Source: JAFGED01 sp964551295
GTDB taxonomy: Bacteria; Chloroflexota; Anaerolineae; B4-G1
Direction of reading: 5' to 3'
Assembly (NCBI GenBank): GCA_964551295.1
Contig: CAZKDJ010000025.1
Location: 1 to 32,331 of the forward strand
DNA length: 32,331 bases
Below, piece after piece: positions 8,161 to 18,846 of this stretch (position 1 is its first letter; each line of letters opens with the position of its first letter). The translations under genes were made by a program, and so were the position numbers. The notes beneath the pieces are model-generated. The model was not told the origin of the DNA. It did no database searches and saw only the letters and a list, made by a program, of their open reading frames with translations.

Positions 8161-9509
8161 CTACTGCATTCCTGTACCCTGGATGACAAAGGTATACGGG
8201 TTCTCGTTTGTATCGTTGTTGGTGATGCTGACCGTCGCTGTATACGTGATGGCACTAACAGGGTCGAACTTGATCTTGAACGTCGTCGTCTCGCCAGGGT
8301 CAATGTCCTCATCGGGCTGTAGGGTCACCGTAAAGACTTCAGGATTGTCCAGGATCTGCACCCGTGGATCGCCATCCAGATGTAATACCCCGTTGCCTGC
8401 GTTCGTTATCGTGAATGTGTGCGTGACAGAGTTCGTACCCGTCACTATGACATTCCCGAAATCGGTGCCATTAGTGGTCAAAGTCGTGGTACTCCCATCT
8501 GTGATCGAGACCCCATTCCAACCCACTTCCATCTCGGGCTCTGTACCGGTGCCCTGGATGTTAAAGGTATACGGATGATCCGGATCATTGCTGCTGATGC
8601 TGACCGTCGCCTCACGCAGCCCAGGCTCAGTGGGGTCGAAGGTGATCACAAAGGTCGTCGTCCCATCAGGGGCAACCTCCTCGCCGGGCTGTGGGTCCAC
8701 CGTAAAGTCAGCTGTATCGCCCGTGATATCCACCAGAGGAGTACCGTCCAGGTACAACACCCCCTCACCTGTGTTCGCGATCGTGAAGGTGTGGGTGACT
8801 GCCTCAAGCCCTACTGTAGCCTCTTCAAAATTGGTACCATTGGCAATCGAAGGCGGATTGTTCCCATCTGGGACCGGAACCCCATTCCAACTCACTTCCA
8901 TCTCGGGCTCTGTACCGGCGCCCTGGATGTCAAAGGTGTATGGGTCATCGTCTGGGTCGTTGCTGCTGATGCTGACCGTCGCCTCACGCAGCCCGGGCTC
9001 AGTGGGGTCGAAGGTGATCACAAAGGTCGTCGTCTCGCCAGGGTCAACCTCCTCGTCGGGCTGTGGGTCCACCGTAAAGTCAGCCGTATCGCCCGTGATA
9101 TCCACCAGAGGATCGCCGTCCAGGTGCAACACCCCCTCACCCGTGTTCGCGATCGTGAAGGTGTGCTCAACCGTCTCAAGACCTACTGTAGCCCCTCCAA
9201 AATCGGTGCCATTGGCAACCGAAGGTGGATCGTCCCCATCCGGGACCGGAACCCCATTCCAACTCACTTCCATCTCGGGCTCTGTACCGCTGCCCTGGAT
9301 GTTAAAGGTATACGGATGGTCCGGATCGTTGCTGCTGATGCTGACCGTCGCCTCACGCAGCCCGGGCGCAGTGGGAGCGAATGTGATCTTAAAGGTTGTC
9401 GTCCCATCAGGGGCAACCTCCTCGTCGGGCTGTGGGTCCACCGTAAAGTCAGCCGTATCGCCCGTGATATCCACCAGAGGAGTACCGTCCAGGTACAACA
9501 CCCCCTCAC
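8161..9509 (-). CDS. Giant modular protein, C-terminal part after the assembly gap (choice-of-anchor D repeats)
   Basis: This is the 3' part of the gene that starts at 18785. It is cut off by the N run and is not a separate gene. It encodes the end of one repeat and three more choice-of-anchor D (ASPM/SPD-2/Hydin-like) units, whose first residues MEV lie at 9273, 8901 and 8532. Each unit is 123-124 residues and has the pattern NGTDF...TVG.E.V.HTFTI.NTGEGVL.LDG.P.V.I.GDTADFTV. It continues with QP..E..PG.TTTF.I.FDP...G.R.ATVSISSND and PYTF.IQG.G. These are Ig-like beta sandwiches used as stalks or adhesive modules. The last unit is diverged and ends at PYTFVIQGTGMQ with a TAG stop. No sortase, VYLPLVLR or other anchor follows, so how the protein is retained outside the cell is unclear. 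A false start (GTG in EGVLYLDG) just inside the gap edge should not be used. Confidence 0.85.
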
Positions 9510-9609
9510 NNNNNNNNNNNNNNNNNNNNNNNNNNNNNNNNNNNNNNNNNNNNNNNNNNNNNNNNNNNNNNNNNNNNNNNNNNNNNNNNNNNNNNNNNNN
9601 NNNNNNNNN
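9510..9609. other. Assembly gap of 100 N inside the repeat array
   Basis: Exactly 100 N, the usual placeholder for a gap of unknown size. Aligning both edges to the intact neighbouring units shows that at least 112 + 133 = 245 bp are missing if no whole unit was lost, plus about 370 bp for each collapsed unit. The reading frames on the two sides differ by an amount that a gap of 100 cannot bridge but 245 can. Confidence 0.95.
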
Positions 9610-12600
9610 GTGATCACAAAGGTCGTCGTCTCGCCAGGGTCAACCTCCTCGTCGGGCTGTGGGTTCACCGTAAAGTCAGCTATATCCCCCGTGATCTCTA
9701 CCCGAGGATCGCCATCCAGGTGCAACACCCCCTCACCTGTGTTTGTGATCGTGAAGGTGTGCTCAACCGTCTCATAACCTACTGTAGCCCCTTCAAAATC
9801 GGTGCCATCGGCAACCGAAGGCGGGGTCTTTCCGTTCGGGATCAAGTTCCCATTTCCTCCCACTTCCATCTCAGGAAACAGGGAAACTGTAACATCATCC
9901 CAGTAGTAAGCCTCATCCTCTCCGGTCGTCTTGGTGCGGACGACAATTTGGATTGTCTCGGCACCACTTCCTATCCCATGAACATCTATCAACCGCCAGT
10001 CTCCACCATTAAATGGGCCCCATCTTTGATCAAGCAACATTTCTTTCGGATTGCCATCAAGTCTGTACAAGATGCGAATATAGTCTCTCCACCTTCCGAA
10101 AGTTTCCAGGTCTCCTTCTCCCTTTATCCTAAGGGATACCTCAACCGCAGCAGCGTCAGAGATGTTTATCGGTCCAGAAACCCACACACCCTCGCCGTCA
10201 GTATCCGAGCTTTTAAACTCACCATCTTGAACAGAGAAAACAGCTCCAGGCCCCAGGTCGGAAACATCCGTACTCCAAGCCGTATCACCTGCATCGTGCG
10301 TTGTACCATTCAACAAATCAAAGTCCTCTTTCCAGGGCAACACGCCTTCAGGAGCCGACACCGTCACCTGTACACTTGCGCTGGCCGTGACGAGCTCGGA
10401 CACGCTCACAGTCACGATATTGGTCAATAAACCTGTATAACCGCCTGAAACCTCGCCAACCACCGGTGGCGGCGACCAAGTGCCGCCAACAGGCAACGAA
10501 CCAGGGGTCCAGATCAGTTCACTTGCCGGAGGATCCACCGTGACATTGGCCGGCAACGTATCAGTGAGAACGAGATTTGTCAAGGGCATGTATCCGGTAT
10601 TGGTGACATAGATCGTATACGTCAACGTATCCCCTGGCTCGACGATGCTGGCAGAGGCCACTTTGGCCACTGCTACACCGTGAGGAGACTCGTAAGCCCC
10701 CAGGTCTGGCATGGCGCCACGCGGGTTGCCATCCAAATCGCTGACCACTCCCAATCCTATAGCCTTGTCAATCGCTGCCGAGTTTGATTGGATATGATAG
10801 TTTCCAGCGGAGGCGTCCTCGAAGAAAGGATCTCCTACGTAATCCCGAGAGGAATCTTGAGAAATCTCATAATTCGTTTGGTTATCCCACCACAATGTAG
10901 ACTCCAGGCTAACAGGCCCGTCTGGTCCGTAGATACCCATACTATAGTATCCGTTATTGTGACCAGCCACGATGGTATTGGTCAGGGCGATGCTACCGCT
11001 TTCAACAGAGACACCGTCGCCAACAAAATCGCCCGCCGTCGCGATATTCCCAACGATTGTGGTATGCAGCATATCAAGTTGCGTTTCACTCCCGACAACG
11101 CACATCCCTCCTCCACTCTCGGCTTGGTTTGTGGCCAGAACAGTGTTGGTGAACGCGCCTGTGCTATCAAGCACATATAACCCACCGCCACCCTCTAGAG
11201 CCGCGGTATTGGACCGAATCACGTTATTGACGAAAACAGCATCGCTCTGTTCCAGGTAGACCCCGCCGCCGTAGACGCCTGCATTATTGTTGAAAATGAC
11301 GTTGTCGTTCAAAACGGAATCACTATTTTCCAGGTACACACCGCCGCCATACTCCTCAGCGGTGTTGCTGTACACGCGACAGCCGCTGAGGGTAGCCGTG
11401 GCGGTGACCACGCGAATTCCGCCGCCGACCGAGTCGGTGATCGGGGCGCCGCCGGTGATGTGCAATCCCTCCAAGGTGGGAGCGCCACCACTGATAACGA
11501 CCACGCCACCCTGGCCCCCGGCGTTCAGTGTGGTGGTGTAGGCCGCGGGATCGGGCGGGCCGTCGAGGCCATCCATCACGTCGTAGCCACCTTGGATGGT
11601 GAGCGTCTTGCTGAGATAGAGGGTCTGCACCGTTCCGGCACGCCTCTCGACGCCGCCGCATGTGCCCGCTACCCGCAGCGTGGAATACTCCGGGGCCGCG
11701 TCCACCGCCGCCTGTAGATTGACAAAGTAAACGTCGTCATCGCCGAGCCGCACCCAACAATCGCTGTCAAGCTCCGAATCGGCCTGATCCTCGTTGTTTA
11801 CCGGTGTATGGTCGGAGGCCGGACTGCGCACGGTGGCCGTGTTGACCAGAGTGACGTTAGAGGAAGAAAAGACCGCCGTCTTGGGCGTGATGACGGGCAG
11901 AACCACCGTGGCCGAGGCATCGCTATCCAACGGCGCGACCTCCGTGCCAATGGTACAGGTGACAACCGCCCCACTGCTGCACTGCACCCAGGGGTGCACC
12001 TCCACCCACTGCAGGCCCGGATTGTACTCAATAGTAGACACGGTGGCATTGAAAGAGGTAACCTTGTACTGGAAATAAGGATTGTCTGGAACGTCGATGG
12101 CAAACGCCGGCGGAAAGATCTCGGGGTTAGTGTGATCAGGATACGAACCGCCAAACGTCTCAACATCGCACCCGGGATCATCGCACGACTTTATCTCAAA
12201 CTTTACCTTCAGCGCGCCGCGCAGGTAGTGGTTCAAGACCTCTTCTTCAGACAGAGCCCGGTCAAAGACCGCAACTTCGTCGATGGAGCCGGTAAAGAAC
12301 TGCGAACTGCCCTGTCTCCCACCAATCCTCAACTCATTATAGCTGGTGAGCACATCCCCTATGGTGCCTGTGACGATACTCGTGTGAACCGGGGCGCCGT
12401 CGATGTACGTCGTCACAACTCCGGTACCGGCGATGCCGACGTCATAGATTACGGTCACATGCGTCCAGTCATCCAGCGGGACAGCTTTTTGCGTATCAAC
12501 CCCACCCCAACCAGGGTCAGTATTGGCAAAGGCCCACCGAATCGTTCTCGTTCCCGCGGTAACTGCAACCTCATACTCCCCTTCTTTGTTGACGATGATG

Positions 12601-15600
12601 CCCCCACTCGAACTGGGCGGGTAGACCCAGGCCTCGATGGAGACCTGATCGTCCATCTCTAGACTCTTACCCGATCCCGCGCTCACGTAGTCGTCCGTTC
12701 CATCGAACACGAGTGCGTTACCCAGATTACCCGGGGCTCCCACCGTGGGACACGCGTCCCCCGTACACTCGCCGTCGTTACCTGCGCCGGAGGTATCCAG
12801 GAACCCTTTGTAACCGGACGGCTCGTTAAAGTGCATCAGGAGGACATTGCCTGTCATAGTCGTCACGGCCCCCGTCGAATAGCCGGCGGGATCCGCCCGG
12901 CCATAGTCAGGTAGGTCCACCCCGACGGGACGGCTGGGCAACCAACTGATGGAATTCCACCCCGAAGCGCCCGCCGGTTGCGCCAAAACAGGAGATTTAT
13001 AGTTTTCAGGGTCAACTTCACCACCTTGCGTCAGGTATATGCTATAAATCTCGTTGGGCGCGAGTAGGCGGCGGTAAACGGCGACTTCGTCCAACACACC
13101 CGAAAAGTAATGGTTGAACCCGTTGGGGGTTTGGTTCTGTCCCAAGACGAGCGAACCACCATCGGTCAACCTGTATCCATGTGGCGACCGCGATATGAAC
13201 CTGGTTCTCTTCAACTCGCCATCATGATAAACCTGGACACGGTCATCAGAACTGCGCCACGTCACGGCAACGTGATGCCATTCACTGTCGGCTAAAGAGG
13301 GGGGATTAACATAGGTCACACGCCCACCGAACCAAATATCCCAACCAACAACATCACAGATGCGCACCTCGCTCGTGTTCCCGGGAACCGCGTAAGAGAA
13401 AGGAGTGTTGTCCCAAGCAGTTTGCGTGGAATTCATCCAGAACATCACTGTGGTCTCGGTCTCTGGGAAACCGCTCATGGAATCGACCTTGATGTATTCG
13501 CTGGTCTTGCTACCATTGAACCACAGGGCATTCCCAACTTTGCCCGGCACCAGGGTAGGACAATTACTCCCAACACAATGCGCGTTGTTGCCATAGAAAG
13601 TGGCATCAGTAAAGATACCGGTATCGCTCACCACGTCCAGGTGGAGCATGAGAATGAGATCTTCCTCAACATCTCCTCGTCCGCCCGCGTACGACTGGGC
13701 AGGCTCCACGCCGGAGGGCAGCACGTCCGTCAGCACGATACTGGACGCAGCGGAGGGGCCGTCGTTCTTCACAGTGAGCGTGTACGTGAAAACCTCCTCA
13801 ACCCCGGTCGAGGCGCTGCTGACCGTCTTGGACAGGCCCAGGTTTGCCAGGGGATAGCGCACCACGTAGATATCCCAATCGTAGTTAAAGGCCACACTGC
13901 TGCCGTCGGCGCTGAGCACGGGGTACGCGTTATAGCCCTCGCCGCCCGGTCCCGATGTAGGAGGCGCGATCTCGCGCACGTCGTAGAGATACAACTTGCG
14001 ATCCCGCGTGTAGGCGATGCGGGTACCATCGGCGCTGATGGACGGATAATCCTCATCCCCAGCGCTGGCGGTAATGGTGATAATCTCGCCACTGCCGGGA
14101 CCTTCCCAGAGGCGGACATCATAGCTAGCTCCACAGTTGGACAGGTAGGCAATGCGGGTGCCATCGGCACTGATAGAAGGTTCGTCGTTGATACAGCCGG
14201 TCGAATTGGTGACCTGGGTATAGGTTATCTCACCGCCGGTCCCAATCTCGGCTACAAAGACCTCTAGGTTACCATCGTCGTTCTGTCCGCCAACGAGATC
14301 TTGGTTGGAAATAAACGCGATGAAGCGGCCGTCCTCGTTGATTGAGGGTTTGTCGTTAATGGCATACTCCCCGGTAGTCGTGGTGACGCGCCTAAAAACA
14401 AACGTGTCAGACATCACTTCGGCCCGGTATATCTCAAGCTGTCCCCCCGGGAACTGGTCCACATCCTCCGCTTTCAGGTCGTTGTCCGAGGCAAAAGCGA
14501 TGTAGCGTCCGTCTCCACTGATATCCGGAAGGATGCTAATCCCCCGGGGCGTCTCGGTCACCTGGGTGATAGAAATGCCCATCGAACCCGTCCCCGTCGT
14601 GACCTCGGCCATAAAGACCTCAAAGTTATAGTCACCATTCCTTCCAGTATCCGTGTCGGAGAAAAACACAAGGCGATCCCCGGCATCATCCATTGAGGGG
14701 GACAAGCTAAACCCACCCAGGACACTGCCGGTAGAGCTGGTCACCTGGGTGTAAGTGACCCAGCCCAAGTTACCTGGCTCGGCGACAAAAATCTCGATAC
14801 TGCCATCATGGTTTTGGTCCGTCCACTCGCCGGTGGACCAGAAGGCAATCCGGGTGCCATCGCTGTTGATAGCCGGCTGGCTGTTGACGCCCAGGACGAA
14901 CCTGGTTATCTTCAAGGGAGATTCTGCCCCCCCTGAAGCAAAGTTGGTTCCAGCTAGGGCACTGGCGGCAGAGGGATCGGCTGCGTCTGCGGCCGACGGT
15001 CGCGAGCGCACCACAGGGCGCACAGGGCTGGCGGGCAGCGGCGCACCGGCAGTGGCAGGTACAGGAGCAAGAGACGCGACGGGATAGCGCGGCTGGTTCC
15101 CCGAACTCTTAATCCCTCCCGGTAAATCACTGTCGTCCAACACGTCAGGCACCCCATACGCACGCAACACCAGTGGTAGGTAGACGGTTACGTCCGTGGG
15201 AGGAGGTGCGCCAATCACCACCCTATCATAGGCGGGCCGCCCAGGACAGTCGGGGGTCCGCAGCCGTACCGAGGGCATAAGGTACGCGGATGTAGCGTAG
15301 CAATAATCCCTAGGGCTAGAGCTCTCCCCTATAATCTCATACACACCGTCGCCATCCAGATCCCAATCAAACCACAGCATACCCACGCCATCAAAAACAG
15401 GTCTGAACCGGTAACACACCTCACCATCACCAGAAGACAATTCGGTAAGATCGATAGACACTGTAGGCCACCGGCAACCCTGAGCGCGCACCCGGAAAGG
15501 CGGGCTGATGCCACTGCCGCTGGCGCGCTGCACTGGGCCGGTGGGCTCCTGGGCGACGACGCTCACGCGGATGCGGGCACTGTCCCCAACGGCTTCGTCG

Positions 15601-18600
15601 GCCAAGGCATCCCAGACAAAGGTACCTGCCAACGAGCCGTTCGTTTCTGTGATAGGCGGCGGCGAGCCTGGCGCAGGAGTGGCCGGGAGCCACACCTCGC
15701 CATCGAGAGAGTATTCAAAACTAGTCGAAACCACCGGGTTCTCATCCGGATCGTAAAGCCTATAGGTGACGGTCACCACGTGTGCTGGGTCGGAGTCAGG
15801 ATAGGCCAAAATCTCGGGCGAGGAGTAGAAATAGGCGTCGCACGTGTCGCCAGGTCGGTCGACGTACACATACGGGGGAGCGTTGAGAAGAGGTGTCGCC
15901 GTGGCCTCGAAAGCGGGGATATGCGACGGCGACACCAGTGTATTCTCGTAGAAACCACTCGCCTCACCACGGCGACTGACCGCCAGATCCAGGTCGCCAT
16001 CACCGTCTCGGTCGCCCCAGGCAATGTCGGTCGTAGTGTAAGGTTCGCTGGATTGCCACATCTCGACCAATCTTGGGCGGCCGGGCTCACTGCCCAGGTT
16101 AGCATAGACAATATCGGAAGCATCCGCCCTCCCCACGGCCAGCTCAGGATAGCCGTCGTTGTTCCAATCCCCCCAGGCCAGGCTGGTCGTCTGGCTATAG
16201 GCCACGCTGGAGGCCCAGATGGGAGTAGTAGAAAACACGCCCGTCACATTTTCCCACACAGTATCGTGGGCGCCATAATTGCCCACGGCCAGATCCAGAT
16301 CATTGTCCCCATCGTAATCGGCCCAAGCCACTTCCTGAGAAGGCTGGCCAGCCGCATATTCCCAGGCCAGGTCAAAACTGGCGTCACCAAAGTTGCGATA
16401 GACGTGGGCCTCTCCATTCTCAAAGCCGGCGGCGAAATCCAGGTAGCCATCGCCGTCATAGTCACCCACGGCTACGCTGTTAACCTCGCTGTCTCCTTCA
16501 ATGGTGTAGGAAAGGGTCGCGACTAACTCTGTTACTTCATCGTAGTGCATGAGGTAAAGGTGCACGGTGCCATTCTGCCGACCTACGAGGATGTCCAACT
16601 CCTCATCGTCGTCAAAGTCCCCAAGAGCCAGGCTAGAGACCGCGTCACGGGCCGGATTCGGGGACTCTGGTATGGACCAATCAGCGGAACCCTTTAATAG
16701 ATGGCTGCCATCGTGGACGTGCAACCCGCTTCCCTTGCCTACGACGATGTCCAACACGCCATCTCCCGTGAGGTCGCCAAAAGCGACGTAATGAGGGCCG
16801 AACCCGGTGATCTTTGGGGTTTCCTCGGAGAAAACCCCGTCGTCGTTGAGGTAAAGTCTGGAGCCTGACTCAATTGTGTCACCCCCAATACCAAACAACA
16901 AATCCAGGCTGCCATCACTATCCCAATCTCCCCACGCCACATCCTCCATCGGCAGCGCATTCACCGGGTTGATAAAAGAACCGAGCTTGGACGCCTGGGT
17001 ATCAAAAATCCGGCTATAACCATCGCGGTTGGCCACCGCCAAATCCAGATTCCCATCATTCCCTAGATCGACCCCACGCACGCTCCACGGCTGCCCGCCA
17101 CTGGCCGGGCTACCGAAATCTTCGTGCCGCTCAAACTTGCCATCTACCGAGTCATAGAAATAGATCTCTACGTTGGAATCGGCCACCGCCAAATCCAGGT
17201 AACCGTCCCCATCGAAATCGCCCCAATCTACGGAAAGGGGGGCCATGAAAGAGACGGTCCGCAGTGTATCAGAGACGACGAGATCGCGCCCGCCGCCCTC
17301 ACCCTCCTCATTGTGGTAAACGTACGCCCGACGTTGAAGGGGATACGCGACCGCCAGGTCCAGGTAACCGTCCAGGTCATAGTCACCCCAGTCCAGATCG
17401 TAGGGGATGTATTCCAGATCATCTTCCAGGACGGCCCCCACCGTGAAGGGATTGGTAGAAGTGACCACCTGCTCTCCACGGTAGTTATCCAGGATTTGCA
17501 GCTTGCTGGGGAACACGCCAACGATTAGATCGACGTCGCCGTCTCCATCATAATCTACCGCGCCGATGGCAGCCGTGGCATACTCGCCCAAATCGCCGGT
17601 GACGCACGGACACAAAGCATTCTCATCAAGGTTGGCAGCGTCTTGTTCGCCGGTGAAATTAGCAGTGCCGTCATTGCGATAAAGACGCACGGCACACTCG
17701 GTATTGATGGCGTTGGTGCTGGCGACAAAATCGACGTCGCCGTCACCGTCATAGTCGGCCGGGGCCACGCGCACTAACTGTTGTTCCGAGGTAAAGACAT
17801 CGGTTTGTACAAACCGATCCTCTTCCTCGGCGGCAGCCTCGTTGAAAGAGTAGATATAGTTAACGCCTGGCTCGTCCAGGGCATGATCGACGCTGTTCCC
17901 CACGGCGATCAGCTCCAGCCCGTGTTCGGGATCGCCGTCGAGGTCGGCCCAACGCACGCCGTAGGCATAACGCGGATCATCCTCGCCCATATAACTGGGC
18001 GCATGCCAATAAGCCTCCAGATTGTCATCCTGGTTGCGATAGACAGTAGCACCCAACGAAGACCCCAAAACCAAATCGAGATCCCCGTCCCGGTCAAAAT
18101 CACCCCAGTCCTGGTCAATCGTGCCCAAATTATTCGAGAGCCACGAAGGGGCTGGAGAAACACCCGCACCGGCATCGGGGACCCGGATATCCACGACCAG
18201 ATTGAGATACGTATCGAGAGAACCCACGTTGACCGCGACGGTGTTAACAAACTCTGTTCCCTTGGGCTGCCCGAGCACCTTTCCCGAAACCGTCCTGGTC
18301 ACACACGCACCATCCGAGATCGAGAGGCCTACCCACTTGATCTCACGGGTGATGGAGATCAACATGGTGCCGCCTTGAGGCAGAGGAATATCTTCTGCCT
18401 CGACGACCTCCTCGCAACTGCCAGAGCAGGAGATCGTCCGATAATCCAGCACGTCCTCGGGCAGCGTATCCTCAATGACGACGCCTTCTGCCCCCTCATC
18501 CCCCTGGTTACAGACGGAAATCGTGTACGTCAATACATCGCCGTTGTACACAATATCGCCCGGGTCGCTGGCATCGTACACGACTCCGTCTGGGCCCTCC

Positions 18601-18785
18601 GCCTCGGCCGTCAAATCCAGGATCAGGTTCACCTCCCCTGGCAGGGTGAATACTGCTTCAGCTCCGCCTGCATCGACGGGCTGCGCAAAACCCCAGACCC
18701 CTCCTAAAAAGACAATCGCCAGACCCAAGGCAAACAGTATCTTGGCAGACTTGGGAAAAGATTTGGATTCACGTCGTGGTTCCAT
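9610..18785 (-). CDS. Giant secreted modular protein, N-terminal part up to the assembly gap
   Basis: 3058 codons lie before the gap and over 3500 in the joined gene. The ATG at 18783-18785 follows AAGGAGGG, a strong ribosome site. Domains with approximate residues: signal peptide 1-39; DUF11 50-190; 14 FG-GAP/VCBS repeats 225-935 (DWGDFDxDGDLDLxVG type, Ca-binding Asp loops); Ig-like region to about 1195; VYLPLVLRAYG near 1202; disordered Pro/Ala linker; 7 PD40/TolB-like repeats 1310-1635 (ISADGTRIAY type). Next come a DUF11 first half 1650-1695, LamG 1705-1920, LamG 1982-2190 and a DUF11 second half about 2265-2335. The end is a parallel beta-helix with choice-of-anchor Q end 2345-2700, DUF11 2702-2810, jelly roll 2817-2968, then choice-of-anchor D repeats. 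All are extracellular interaction modules, so an adhesin or target-binding role is likely. It starts 61 bp after the FHA gene. It could act as a host- or prey-recognition factor for the injection system in place of a tail fibre, but no trimerisation or baseplate-binding region was recognised. Confidence 0.88.
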
Positions 18786-18846
18786 CTGGCCCTCCTTGAA
18801 AAATCGCTATATCGCTCGTCTGCTGAAACACCTCTTTCACAGACCT

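Larger units (their letters stand above)
8161..9869 (-). repeat. Tandem ~370-bp repeats encoding choice-of-anchor D units
   Basis: Unit starts (the MEV codons) lie at 9869, within the N run, and at 9273, 8901 and 8532. Spacings are 372 and 369 bp, that is 124 and 123 codons. Units two to four are nearly identical at the DNA level, while the first and last are more diverged. This fits recent internal duplication. The repeats explain why the assembly broke here, and copy number is therefore not reliable. Confidence 0.9.

Noticed and set aside
9264..9509. Arg/Ser-rich C-terminal tail that the giant frame acquires after the gap
   Set aside because: It is the out-of-frame reading of a normal choice-of-anchor D repeat, caused by the arbitrary length of the N run.
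8419..9777. Long plus-strand open frames opposite the repeat region, also 26939-28405 and 6173-7060
   Set aside because: They are shadows of repetitive, GC-rich minus-strand genes. They lack family motifs and ribosome sites, and several run through the N gap.
8161..9869. Tandem repeats as a CRISPR array
   Set aside because: Units are about 370 bp, coding and contiguous without spacers.
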